A stretch of 42,022 nucleotides of DNA from Chitinophagaceae bacterium (GTDB taxonomy: Bacteria > Bacteroidota > Bacteroidia > Chitinophagales > Chitinophagaceae): the NCBI GenBank assembly GCA_947451935.1, contig CANGBH010000017.1:1-42022 (forward strand), read 5' to 3'. The translations under genes and the position numbers were made by a program. This document shows, one piece after another, positions 9,178 through 17,293 of this stretch. Below the pieces are notes generated by a model. That model was not told where the DNA came from. It was given only the letters and a program-made list of their open reading frames with translations, and ran no database searches. Position 1 is the stretch's first letter; each line of letters begins with the position of its first letter.

Positions 9178-11580
9178 CTAAAGATTTTGGATGACCAGTG
9201 GTTTCATTGAATCTAGCTTCCAAGTTTTATGCTGATAACGTATCGTTTGAGTCATACCACCCAATGGTGTGATCACTGCCTTTTTGAGTTTACCATTTTC
9301 CCACGATATATCTACGGTGAAATTACCCCGGGCTTTTAATCCTTTTACATTTCCGGTTGACCAGTCAGCAGGAAGGGCTGGCAATAAAAGAATTTCTCCA
9401 TCATGACTCTGCATCAACATTTCTGCGATTCCAGATGTTGCTCCAAAATTACCATCAATTTGAAATGGTGGATGGGCATCGAATAAATTAGGATATGTTC
9501 CTCCTCCATGCATGACGATTTCAGATTTGTCGGCAGGGTAATACGATAAAATTTTTCGAATTGCATCGAACGCCATTTCCCCATTTTGCAATCTTGCCCA
9601 TAAATTAATCTTCCATGCAATGGACCAACCTGTTCCATTATTCGTTCTCAATTCTAATGATTTTTGTACCGCCTTAGCAAGTGTTGGATTTTTATTCATT
9701 GTAATTGATGAACCCGGATACAACCCAAATAGATGAGACACGTGCCGATGGTTTGGATCTTGATCTTCCCAATCATAATACCATTCTTGAAGATTTCCTT
9801 TTTTACCTATAGCATATGGATGCAGGTTTGCTAATGCAGATTCAATTTTTGAAGCAAATTCCTCGTCATGTTTAAGGATTTTCTGCGCCTCCAGTACATC
9901 AGAAAATAGCTCTCGAATCATTGACAAATCAGCTGTTCCTCCATAAAAAACATTTCCACGAAATTCTTTATCGGTAACAAATCCATTTTCTGGAGACGTT
10001 GATGGAGATGTTATCAGTAGTCCTTTTTTATCCTTTACAAGAAACTGCAAACAAAACAGAGCTGCATTTTTCATAACTGAATAGGCTTCATTTTTCAGAA
10101 ACCCAAGATCTCTGGTAAACAAAAAATGTTCCCAGAGATGTGTACTCATCCAGCTTCCTCCCATCGTCCAATTTGCCCAGACAGGATCACCGTTACCAAA
10201 ATCGCCAACAGGATTTGTGATAGCCCAAATATCTGAATTATGATGTGCTACCCAACCATCTAATCCATAGAATGATTTTGCGGTAACAGCACCTGTTACA
10301 CTCATATTTTTAATCAGGTTCAACATGGGCTCATGAAACTCTGATAGGTTAGTAGATTCTACAGGCCAATAATTCATCTCTGTGTTGATATTAATGGTAT
10401 AGTTACTACTCCAAGGTGGACGAACCTGCTCGTTCCAAATACCTTGAAGATTGATAGGGGCACCTGAGGTTCGAGATGAGCTGATCATCATATATCGACC
10501 ATATTGAAAATAAAGCGAAATCAATGAGTTGTCCTTCTCTCCTGAAGTGAATTTTTTAAGCCGTTCATCGGTAGGCAAAGTACTATTTTGTGATGAGCCG
10601 ATATTTAATGAAACCCGATTCATGTATTGGCCAAAATCAGCCAAGTGTAAGGCTAAATACTTTTCAAAAGAATCAGCGTTTAGTTGATTAAACGGCTGTT
10701 CACAAATCATCACTTCATTTTTTCCATCAACAGCTGGATCTTTATCAAATCCATTAAAACTTGTTGCTAAGGATACCGCTAAAATAATTTGAGTAGCACC
10801 AGAAACAGTTAGGCTTGAATCACTACTATTGATTTGCCCATCAGTTTTCAATACTCTAGCATCAGCCATAAATCTCATTGCATGAGCGGGATCAAATTGA
10901 ACAGCATTTTCAATATCCCCTCTATAATTAGGCTCGGCCAGTGAAGGCGCTATCCCATTCATTTTAAGTCTACTATTAAACGGCCTGTCTACAAGAGTCT
11001 CAGCTTGTGTTTGATGAAGTAATAAACTTTCGAGTTTAAGAGCAACGTTAGTTTTATTCTTTCCTTTTGATGTTAACCGAATAAACATCAACTGTTGCGG
11101 ATAGGAAACAAAATATTCACGCGTATAGGATGTTTTATCTGCAACTAAATCAACCCTAGCAATACCAGTACCAATATTCAAACTTCGTTTATAACTAGAA
11201 ACACTTGGTAAATTAAAGTCAAGGTAGAGGTTTCCTAAGGGAGCGTAAGAGTCGGAAAATTTCCCCTGTACAAAATGAAGCAAACTATCAGCTGCTTGAT
11301 AATCTTCATGCGACAAGGCCTCTCTGATTAATGGTAAGTACTTTTTTGCTTCGGGATTCATGTTGGGGTCTACTGGATGACCAGACCAAAGTGTTGCCTC
11401 ATTGAGTGAAATACGGTCTTCCTTTATGCCCCCATATACCATTGCCCCAATTCTGCCATTTCCGATTGGCAAAGCTTCTTCAAAATGGCGCGCAGGATTT
11501 TTATACCACATAATATTAGTATCCTGTGCATTGGCAAAAAGTTGCAATAGAGATCCTAAGACAATACAAATAATTCTCAT
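9178..11580 (-). CDS. GH95 alpha-L-fucosidase / alpha-L-galactosidase
   Basis: 800 residues from ATG 11580, which begins the signal peptide MRIICIVLGSLLQLFANAQ. A longer frame extends back inside the preceding epimerase gene and is not a credible start. The N-terminal domain opens with the family hallmark ARHFEEALPIGNGRIGAMVYGG. The (alpha/alpha)6 catalytic domain has PPWSSNYTININTEMNYW (Asn397, Asn399, Asn403), STSPENGF (Glu531) and FQIDGNFGATSGIAE (Asp709). These align in order with the Asn/Asn, Glu and Asp active-site residues known for Bifidobacterium AfcA. The enzymes invert and act on alpha-1,2-L-fucose, or on alpha-L-galactose in plant-directed members; the sequence does not let me choose. 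It starts 10 bases after the epimerase stop, so translation is probably coupled. Confidence 0.93.
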   Translation of the reverse strand: MRIICIVLGSLLQLFANAQDTNIMWYKNPARHFEEALPIGNGRIGAMVYGGIKEDRISLNEATLWSGHPVDPNMNPEAKKYLPLIREALSHEDYQAADSLLHFVQGKFSDSYAPLGNLYLDFNLPSVSSYKRSLNIGTGIARVDLVADKTSYTREYFVSYPQQLMFIRLTSKGKNKTNVALKLESLLLHQTQAETLVDRPFNSRLKMNGIAPSLAEPNYRGDIENAVQFDPAHAMRFMADARVLKTDGQINSSDSSLTVSGATQIILAVSLATSFNGFDKDPAVDGKNEVMICEQPFNQLNADSFEKYLALHLADFGQYMNRVSLNIGSSQNSTLPTDERLKKFTSGEKDNSLISLYFQYGRYMMISSSRTSGAPINLQGIWNEQVRPPWSSNYTININTEMNYWPVESTNLSEFHEPMLNLIKNMSVTGAVTAKSFYGLDGWVAHHNSDIWAITNPVGDFGNGDPVWANWTMGGSWMSTHLWEHFLFTRDLGFLKNEAYSVMKNAALFCLQFLVKDKKGLLITSPSTSPENGFVTDKEFRGNVFYGGTADLSMIRELFSDVLEAQKILKHDEEFASKIESALANLHPYAIGKKGNLQEWYYDWEDQDPNHRHVSHLFGLYPGSSITMNKNPTLAKAVQKSLELRTNNGTGWSIAWKINLWARLQNGEMAFDAIRKILSYYPADKSEIVMHGGGTYPNLFDAHPPFQIDGNFGATSGIAEMLMQSHDGEILLLPALPADWSTGNVKGLKARGNFTVDISWENGKLKKAVITPLGGMTQTIRYQHKTWKLDSMKPLVIQNL

Positions 11581-11590
11581 GTATACTATT

Positions 11591-12643
11591 TTATAATACT
11601 TGAAATCCATGTGCATATGGATCATCTTCAGGTTGAATAGAAATAATATTATGTCCGTAAATCTTAGCCCAACCTTCGATGGAAGGACGCATGGAAGGTT
11701 TTCCGTGGAAGATGGATTCCTCTTCGATCCTGCCAATAAATTTGCTGCCAATAATACTTTCATGAATAAATTCATCTCCCTTTTTGAGCATCCCCTTCGC
11801 ATACCATTGTGCCATCCGAGCACTTGTTCCAGTTCCACAAGGAGAACGATCAATTGCCTTATCGCCATAAAAGACGGCATTTCGTGCTGTTGAAGATTTA
11901 TCAATCACTGCCCCACACCATAAAATATGACTACATGAGTTAATCGTTGGATCTTCCGGATGTACAAACTGATAAAGTGCATTGATATTCTTTCTCAATT
12001 GCCTAGCCCACCCAATTAATTGATCAGCTGAATATTGTTCAAGACCTTTGAAATTTTCTTGCACATCTACAATGGCATAAAAATTTCCACCATATGATAC
12101 ATCCACTTTTAATTCACCTAATTCCGGACAATTCACTCTGAGGTCTTGTTGATCTAAATAAGCGGGTACATTAACAAGCCTAACATTTTTTACTTTCCCA
12201 TTTTCTAATGAATATGAAATTTTGATTAATCCAGCAGGAGCTTCCATATTAACAAATCCCTGTTTCTTAGGGACGATTAACCCACTTTCAATACCTGCTG
12301 TGATTGTACCGATTGTTCCATGTCCACACATTGGAAGACAGCCGCTTGTTTCAATGAAAAGAACAGCCACATCATTTTGAGGATCATGTGGTGGGTAAAG
12401 AATACTTCCACTCATCATATCATGTCCTCTTGGTTCAAACATCAATCCTTTTCGTATCCAATCATATTCCCTTAAGAAGTGTTGGCGTTTTTCACTCATA
12501 TTATTCCCTTCAAGGGCTGGGCCACCGGATACAACTAGCCTTACCGGATTGCCACATGTATGAGCATCTATACAATGAAATATATGTCCGCCAAGATTAT
12601 GTTTAACTTCGTCTGGAGTTAGAGATAATGCATTTGTTACCAT
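11591..12643 (-). CDS. 4-hydroxyproline epimerase (proline racemase family)
   Basis: 350 residues, cytoplasmic. The enzyme interconverts trans-4-hydroxy-L-proline and cis-4-hydroxy-D-proline using two cysteines as general bases. Both are present: Cys106 in MCGHGTIG and Cys269 in DRSPCGTGTSA. A Thr in place of the second Cys would indicate a trans-3-hydroxyproline dehydratase, so the epimerase or racemase activity is favoured. The N-terminal phrase FHCIDAHTCGNPVRLV and the Glu/Arg segment EPRGHDMMSGSI are family standards and lean towards hydroxyproline over proline. It is the first gene of the six-gene operon, ahead of three glycosidases and the FAD dehydrogenase that would oxidise its D-product. 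The later steps, a deaminase and an alpha-ketoglutarate semialdehyde dehydrogenase, are not in this window. Confidence 0.9.
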   Translation of the reverse strand: MVTNALSLTPDEVKHNLGGHIFHCIDAHTCGNPVRLVVSGGPALEGNNMSEKRQHFLREYDWIRKGLMFEPRGHDMMSGSILYPPHDPQNDVAVLFIETSGCLPMCGHGTIGTITAGIESGLIVPKKQGFVNMEAPAGLIKISYSLENGKVKNVRLVNVPAYLDQQDLRVNCPELGELKVDVSYGGNFYAIVDVQENFKGLEQYSADQLIGWARQLRKNINALYQFVHPEDPTINSCSHILWCGAVIDKSSTARNAVFYGDKAIDRSPCGTGTSARMAQWYAKGMLKKGDEFIHESIIGSKFIGRIEEESIFHGKPSMRPSIEGWAKIYGHNIISIQPEDDPYAHGFQVL

Positions 12644-12747
12644 AATACGTACAAATTAATTAAAATGCCTCTAAGAGTTGAATTCTTTCGTTTAAATTTC
12701 ACTCATTTTAAAGGTAATAGACGAAATTAGCCTTCAATAATTCAATT

Positions 12748-14007
12748 ATGGAAACTTACGGTAGAATTTTATTGATTGCGATGCCTGTTTTTTTACTCTT
12801 GGTCTTATTAGAAAAATGGTATGGGTGGAAAACTGGACGAGTTTGGGTAAGGAGCATGGATATGATATCAAGTCTCACTTCTGGCGTAACGAATGTAACC
12901 AAAGATGTATTGGGGTTGAGTATTGGTATTTTGAGTTACCAATGGATGGTAAGCCACTTTGCTATTATACATATTCAACAAAGTATTCTACTTTATATAA
13001 TCGCCTTTTTAGCATTGGATTTTTCAGGCTACTGGATTCATCGAATTCAACATACAACAAATATTTTTTGGAATGCACACATCATACATCATAGCAGCGA
13101 AGAATTCAATTTAGCCTGCGCTTTACGACAAAGCATTTCAGTTTTTATTCACCTTTTCACCTTCTTTCTTATCCCTGCTGCAATTCTAGGAGTGCCGTCA
13201 GAAGTTATTGCTATAGTAGCCCCATTACATTTATTCATACAGTTCTGGTATCATACGGTTCTAATAAAGAAGATGGGATTCCTTGAAAAAATAATCGTTA
13301 CGCCCTCACACCACCGAGTTCACCATGCAATAAATCCTGAGTATATCGATAAAAACTATTCGCAAGTCTTCATTATTTGGGATAAGCTTTTTGGGACTTT
13401 TCAAGAGGAATTAGTTGAAGTTCCTGCGGTCTATGGGATTACCAGACCTGCAGCCACTTGGAACCCCATCAAAATTAATTTTCAGCATCTCTTTTTATTG
13501 ATTCGTGATGCTTGGAGAACAAAAAACATTGGTGATAAATTTCGAATTTGGTTTATGCCCACTGGATGGAGACCCGCTGATGTGGACGCTAACTATCCGG
13601 TTAACAAAATCGACAATGTGTTTGATTATAAAAAATTTGACCCGACAAGCTCATATGGTCTTAGAACTTGGTCGTTCATTCAATTACTATTTCTGATGTT
13701 TTTTGTTGGACATCTTTTTGGAAATATAGCAACCATTGGAAGTCCTGGTATGTTTCAATATGGCCTATTTATTTTCATTTATATTTATGCAATGACTGAA
13801 CTGATGGATAAAAATCCAATTGCGTATGTTTGGGAAGGACTAAAATGTTTATCTGGCTTATACTTTTTAAGTGTAACGGGAAATTGGTTTGGAGCAGACA
13901 AATACATTCCATTCGCCAATTACCTCGTTCAAGGATATCTGATTATTTCTTTTATTGCTTCAATCTATTTTACTACCCTAAAGAAAAGAGAATTGGCTAC
14001 TTTGTAA
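12748..14007 (+). CDS. Membrane sterol desaturase / alkylglycerol-monooxygenase-like di-iron protein
   Basis: A 419-aa integral membrane protein with several hydrophobic segments and the eight-histidine signature of the fatty acid hydroxylase superfamily. The boxes are HRIQH (His98, His102), HIIHH (His111, His114, His115) and HHRVHH (His188, 189, 192, 193). The overall length, the early histidine cluster and the additional C-terminal membrane segments (residues about 310-415) are closer to alkylglycerol monooxygenase (TMEM195-like) than to short C-5 sterol desaturases. The probable reaction is O2-dependent hydroxylation or desaturation of a lipid at a di-iron centre. A nearby electron donor is not obvious, although a ferredoxin-reductase-like gene lies 2.3 kb away. 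It is divergent from the hydroxyproline operon, and no specific substrate can be inferred. Confidence 0.85.
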   Translation: METYGRILLIAMPVFLLLVLLEKWYGWKTGRVWVRSMDMISSLTSGVTNVTKDVLGLSIGILSYQWMVSHFAIIHIQQSILLYIIAFLALDFSGYWIHRIQHTTNIFWNAHIIHHSSEEFNLACALRQSISVFIHLFTFFLIPAAILGVPSEVIAIVAPLHLFIQFWYHTVLIKKMGFLEKIIVTPSHHRVHHAINPEYIDKNYSQVFIIWDKLFGTFQEELVEVPAVYGITRPAATWNPIKINFQHLFLLIRDAWRTKNIGDKFRIWFMPTGWRPADVDANYPVNKIDNVFDYKKFDPTSSYGLRTWSFIQLLFLMFFVGHLFGNIATIGSPGMFQYGLFIFIYIYAMTELMDKNPIAYVWEGLKCLSGLYFLSVTGNWFGADKYIPFANYLVQGYLIISFIASIYFTTLKKRELATL

Positions 14008-14154
14008 TAAATGCTGTGCACTTATTTAGATCCAAGAAATATAGACACTATAAGATTATTTGACCAATCATCCGTGACCGAAGCCGAATAGACAAACACT
14101 AGAACTACGCAACATTTTTAATTAACTTCAGTGTTGGATTTAGAATTCAAACAA

Positions 14155-14721
14155 ATGGTGGAGAAGGAATTGATAATAGAACTAAAGCGTGGAGATGAAG
14201 CTGCATTTCAAGCATTGGTTTCAAGTCGTCAGACCTTAGTTTACAATACCGTTCTTGGATTCCTTCAAAATCAGGAAGATGCAGAAGATGTGACCCAAGA
14301 TATATTTATTAAAGTATTTGAATCAATACATCAATTTAAAGGAGACTCTACATTAACAACCTGGATATACAGAATAGCGGTTACCAGTTCATTTGAATTC
14401 TTGAGAAGGAAAAAGCGCAAAAAAAGGTTTGGATTCATGAGTCCTTTGTTTGGAGAGCAAAATGAACCAACCATTGAAATAGCCGACTTTTTTCACCCAG
14501 GGATAGCCTTAGACCAACGTGAAAATGCATCTATGCTTTTTAAGGCAATTAAAAAACTTCCTGAAAATCAACAAATTGCATTTCTTCTTAATAAGGTGGA
14601 AGGCTTAAGCTATCAGGAAGTATCAAAAGTCATGAACACTAGCTTCTCAGCGGTTGAGTCACTCATCCACCGAGCTAAAATCAATCTGAGGGAAATATTA
14701 AAAAACTTATATAACTTGTAA
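14155..14721 (+). CDS. ECF-type RNA polymerase sigma factor
   Basis: 188 residues from ATG 14155. An in-frame GTG at 14131 would add eight residues, but sigma factors of this family normally begin just before the helix ELKRGDEAAFQALV. Region 2 is clear: QNQEDAEDVTQDIFIKVFE for core binding, then STLTTWIYRIAVTSSFEFLRRKKRKKR for -10 recognition. A variable linker of about 40 residues follows. Region 4 is LPENQQIAFLLNKVEGLSYQEV, with the DNA-binding helix around FSAVESLIHRAKINLR. The gene is followed at 51 bases by a small one-pass membrane protein and then a periplasmic CnrX/Spy-like protein. This is the arrangement of a membrane-controlled sigma system such as CnrYXH. I found no consensus Bacteroidota promoter before it; it may transcribe itself. 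Confidence 0.92.
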   Translation: MVEKELIIELKRGDEAAFQALVSSRQTLVYNTVLGFLQNQEDAEDVTQDIFIKVFESIHQFKGDSTLTTWIYRIAVTSSFEFLRRKKRKKRFGFMSPLFGEQNEPTIEIADFFHPGIALDQRENASMLFKAIKKLPENQQIAFLLNKVEGLSYQEVSKVMNTSFSAVESLIHRAKINLREILKNLYNL

Positions 14722-14772
14722 GGAGCGCAATTATGGGATTAAAAAAACATCTAAAGAATAAAGCCTAGCATC

Positions 14773-15096
14773 ATGAATTCTAAAAATACCATTGAAGAAG
14801 TGCTTCAAAGCTTGGAAAATATCCAACGGGCGGAGCCTTCCCCATTTCTGTATACTAGAATTAAAGGCAGAATGATCCGAAACGAAAAAAGCCTACTCAA
14901 TATAATCTTACATACTATCATCACTCCAAAATCTGTGTTATGCATAACATGTATAGTAATAATAATCAATGGATACTTTTTATCCAATAAAATAAAGGAG
15001 CAATCTGCCCTGGCAGAAAAAGCTCAACCGATTGCTGTAGAATATGTCCATCAATCGTTGAATCCGTACGAAACCACAAATGATAGTCCACAATGA
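14773..15096 (+). CDS. Small single-pass membrane protein, probable anti-sigma factor
   Basis: 107 residues. Residues 1-50 are polar and include EEVLQSLENIQRAEPSPFLYTRIKGRM. A membrane helix (about 50-72, VLCITCIVIIINGYF) follows, and then a short periplasmic tail. The N-terminal EPSPFLYTRI phrase recurs in small Bacteroidota proteins encoded beside ECF sigma factors. With the positional evidence it suggests that the cytoplasmic part holds the sigma factor, as CnrY does. There is no zinc-binding anti-sigma motif (HxxxCxxC), so this is not a ZAS-type protein. Its TGA overlaps the ATG of the next gene (ATGA), which points to coupled translation and fixed stoichiometry with the periplasmic partner. 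Binding to the sigma factor is inference. Confidence 0.72.
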   Translation: MNSKNTIEEVLQSLENIQRAEPSPFLYTRIKGRMIRNEKSLLNIILHTIITPKSVLCITCIVIIINGYFLSNKIKEQSALAEKAQPIAVEYVHQSLNPYETTNDSPQ

Positions 15097-15551
15097 ATGA
15101 ACGTAAAAACAGATGGATTCTCCTTATAATTGTTGCGTTGATGTTGAGTAACATCATCTTGGCCGTTCTACTATTTACATCACATGAAGAAGGCAAAGGC
15201 AGAGGAAGAGAAGCAGCAGCCATGGCGATTTACAAAGAAATTGGACTTACTCCTTCACAAATTGATACATTCAAAGCGAAAAAGGAGGTCTTTTTTTCAG
15301 AGATGAAACCATTGTGGGAGAGCATTAAAGAACTCAAAAATACACTCTATACACATATGGGAAAATCTGGCGCAGAAGATAGTTTGATACAATCTTTGAC
15401 CTCAGAAATTGCAGAAAAGAATAGAGAAGCCGACTTAAAAATGTATCAACACTTTATTGAAATAAGAGCATTGTGCACTCCTGAACAAAAAATAAGGTTC
15501 GATTCAGTTATTCCAAAGTTCATAAACAGAGACAGGAAGCGGGAACGCTAA
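15093..15551 (+). CDS. Membrane-anchored CnrX/Spy-like periplasmic sensor
   Basis: 152 residues. An N-terminal anchor (residues 8-28, WILLIIVALMLSNIILAVLL) is followed by a wholly helical periplasmic domain. Its phrases LTPSQIDTFKAKKEVFFSEMKP and CTPEQKIRFDSVIPKF are two copies of the LTxxQ-type motif of Spy/CpxP and the heavy-metal-resistance (CnrX) fold. The domain has few candidate metal ligands (a single His-Met pair in YTHMG, YQHFIE, and one Cys), so the ligand may be a metal or a misfolded envelope protein. It overlaps the preceding anti-sigma candidate by four bases. The likely role is to sense envelope or metal stress and release the sigma factor through the small membrane protein. 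Confidence 0.75.
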   Translation: MNERKNRWILLIIVALMLSNIILAVLLFTSHEEGKGRGREAAAMAIYKEIGLTPSQIDTFKAKKEVFFSEMKPLWESIKELKNTLYTHMGKSGAEDSLIQSLTSEIAEKNREADLKMYQHFIEIRALCTPEQKIRFDSVIPKFINRDRKRER

Positions 15552-15584
15552 TTAAGTAAATCGGTTAGCTGATTACTAATGCCT

Positions 15585-16295
15585 CTATCGTTTGACTTGC
15601 ATAATTGCAGCCTCTACCAATGGCTCTAATACTTTATACCCTTCGACTGTTGGATGTACTCCATCTTCAGAATATTCTTTTTTCATTCCTTTTTTATCAT
15701 CCACTACTGCAGAGTATAAATCGAGGTAGAAGAATTTATTTTCTTCTGCAAATTTTTTGATTTCTATATTGAGTGCAATTACTTTATCTGCCGGCTTAAG
15801 TTCAGGTCTCCATGTGAAAATATTTGCAGGCAAAACAGAACACAGCACAACTTTTATATGATTAGCTCTTGCTAATTGGACAATTGCTTTAATATTATTC
15901 ATTGTTTTCTGTTGATCATATGGCCCCGTATTTTGAGCAATATCATTGATACCTGCTTTAAGCACCATAACATCTGGCTTAAGTGCCAACACGTCATCAT
16001 AGAAACGCAATAACATTTGTGGAGTAGTTTGGCCACTAATACCTCTATCATAATAAGGTTTCCCTGCAAAAAATTCTGGTCTTAGGTACAACCATCCTTC
16101 GAAAATAGAATTCCCTAAAAAAACCACACGCTTTTCTCCAGCAACTTTCGCTGGAACTTGTTCATTTTGCGAAGCATATTTTTGAAAATTAGCCCATGCC
16201 GACCAATCTTCGTTTATCTTTTGTTGAGCGAATAATCCTACTGATAAAATTGCGAATGATGCAAATAAGAAAATTGATTTAAAATTCTGTTTCAT
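15585..16295 (-). CDS. Secreted SGNH/GDSL-type hydrolase
   Basis: 236 residues. MKQNFKSIFLFASFAILSVG with LFAQ is a signal peptide. All four SGNH blocks are visible: the nucleophile Ser63 in FLGNSIFEGW, Gly88 in GISGQTT, Asn117 in KAGINDIA, and the Asp211/His214 pair in DGVHPT. Enzymes of this fold with a GNSI block cleave acyl or acetyl esters, often from plant polysaccharides or lipids. It is the last gene of a minus-strand run of symporter, 57-aa membrane protein, reductase and hydrolase, 56 bases after the reductase. The exact ester is unknown; a carbohydrate acetylesterase is plausible given the other glycosidases in the window. Confidence 0.88.
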   Translation of the reverse strand: MKQNFKSIFLFASFAILSVGLFAQQKINEDWSAWANFQKYASQNEQVPAKVAGEKRVVFLGNSIFEGWLYLRPEFFAGKPYYDRGISGQTTPQMLLRFYDDVLALKPDVMVLKAGINDIAQNTGPYDQQKTMNNIKAIVQLARANHIKVVLCSVLPANIFTWRPELKPADKVIALNIEIKKFAEENKFFYLDLYSAVVDDKKGMKKEYSEDGVHPTVEGYKVLEPLVEAAIMQVKR

Positions 16296-16351
16296 TATGA
16301 TTTATTTAATTCTATTACTTAAAAACTATTATCAACTTAAGATTGAACTAT

Positions 16352-17083
16352 TTATCCGTAGAGTTCAAAATGAATTGACTTTTTATCGAATCCTTTATCT
16401 TGAATACGTTTACGAGCATCATTAATCATATCTCGCCATCCACATAAATAAAAATGAGCTGACTCGTTTTTGTCTTCTAACAATTGTTCATAAATGGCAT
16501 GAACATATCCAATACAATGGCCTTCTGGCACATTTTCTTCCCTTGAAAAGGTTGGAAAATAATGAAATCCAGGCAACTTTTCTTTTAGATCAAACATTTC
16601 TTCTAAGTACAGTGCATCGGGACATTTTCTTGTGCCAGAAATCAGAAAGATATCTTGATGTGGAATATTATTTCGATGGATATGCTGAACCATGGATCGA
16701 AACGGAGCAATTCCGGTGCCAGTGCAAATCATATAAATATCAGTTGTTATAGGGTCAGGCAGTATGAAATGCCCCATTGGGCCACGAACAGGAAATTCTG
16801 TTCCAACTGATGCTTCATTAAACAAATAACTCGTACCTAATCCACCTTCCATGATTACTATAACAAGCTCGAAGACATTCGTTCCGTTGGGGCAAGAAGC
16901 AATTGAATAACTCCTTAAACGCTTACTTGGCTGATCATGGATTGGTAAATCCAATGAAACGAACTGCCCTGGGATAAAATCAAACTTTTCGATTTCAGTC
17001 AACTCTATCCAAAATCGTTTGGTAGAGACTGTTTCGTCTTCAATTCGAATAATTTTTCCATTTTGCCAAGGTTGTGCAGCCAT
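16352..17083 (-). CDS. Ferredoxin-NADP+ reductase-like FAD/NAD(P)H oxidoreductase
   Basis: 243 residues, cytoplasmic. An N-terminal FAD barrel carries RSYSIAS (Arg57, Tyr59, Ser60), the flavin-binding RxYS motif. A nucleotide-binding domain begins with MICTGTGIAPFRSM (121-128), and later comes FYLCGWRDMI, the usual CG box near the C-terminus. There is no iron-sulfur domain and no globin domain, so it is a stand-alone reductase of the ferredoxin/flavodoxin-NADP reductase type. It would pass electrons from NAD(P)H to a ferredoxin, flavodoxin or an oxygenase. It is encoded in the run led by the sodium symporter, divergent from the inositol oxygenase gene. That placement makes it a candidate for keeping that enzyme's di-iron centre in its active state; this is inference. 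Confidence 0.87.
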   Translation of the reverse strand: MAAQPWQNGKIIRIEDETVSTKRFWIELTEIEKFDFIPGQFVSLDLPIHDQPSKRLRSYSIASCPNGTNVFELVIVIMEGGLGTSYLFNEASVGTEFPVRGPMGHFILPDPITTDIYMICTGTGIAPFRSMVQHIHRNNIPHQDIFLISGTRKCPDALYLEEMFDLKEKLPGFHYFPTFSREENVPEGHCIGYVHAIYEQLLEDKNESAHFYLCGWRDMINDARKRIQDKGFDKKSIHFELYG

Positions 17084-17109
17084 GGTGATGAGTTAAAGAG
17101 TTAAAGTTA

Positions 17110-17283
17110 TCAAGCTTTTGAGCGAATCATGAGTAAACCAAAAACCAACATTCCTATTCCGGTATATAGATTTATAATTTTAGGCAAGTCTATAGGAAAA
17201 AAATATTCTCCTATCAAAACAAGAGATACTAACACAAAAAATACACCGATTACAAAACTTAACTGATTAAATTTTTCTAGCAT
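17110..17283 (-). CDS. 57-aa small membrane protein between symporter and reductase genes
   Basis: ATG at 17283 and TGA at 17112-17110 enclose 57 codons. The product starts MLEKFNQLSFVIGVFFVLVS and has two hydrophobic stretches, about residues 8-29 and 40-53 (TGIGMLVFGLLMIRSKA). It is therefore a hairpin-like two-pass membrane protein with a short positively charged end. The start is only 10 bases after the symporter's stop and the stop is 26 bases before the reductase start, so it fits an operon. I do not recognise the family. It could be an accessory subunit of the symporter. The reading frame, spacing and composition all support a real gene, but there is no homology evidence available here. 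Confidence 0.65.
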   Translation of the reverse strand: MLEKFNQLSFVIGVFFVLVSLVLIGEYFFPIDLPKIINLYTGIGMLVFGLLMIRSKA

Positions 17284-17293
17284 AAAAAATAGT

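Noticed and set aside
9178-11904. A longer reading frame for GH95 starting at 11904
   Set aside because: The extra 108 residues lie inside the hydroxyproline epimerase gene on the same strand, and the signal peptide starts at 11580.
3956-12643. Canonical SusC/SusD polysaccharide utilisation locus
   Set aside because: Glycosidases are present but there is no SusC/SusD pair and no hybrid two-component or anti-sigma regulator beside them.
12711-12737. TACCTTTA with a CAA nearby as the promoter of the hydroxyproline operon
   Set aside because: The last base differs from the TAnnTTTG consensus and the spacer is 18 bases. It is a possible weak site but not firm enough to list.
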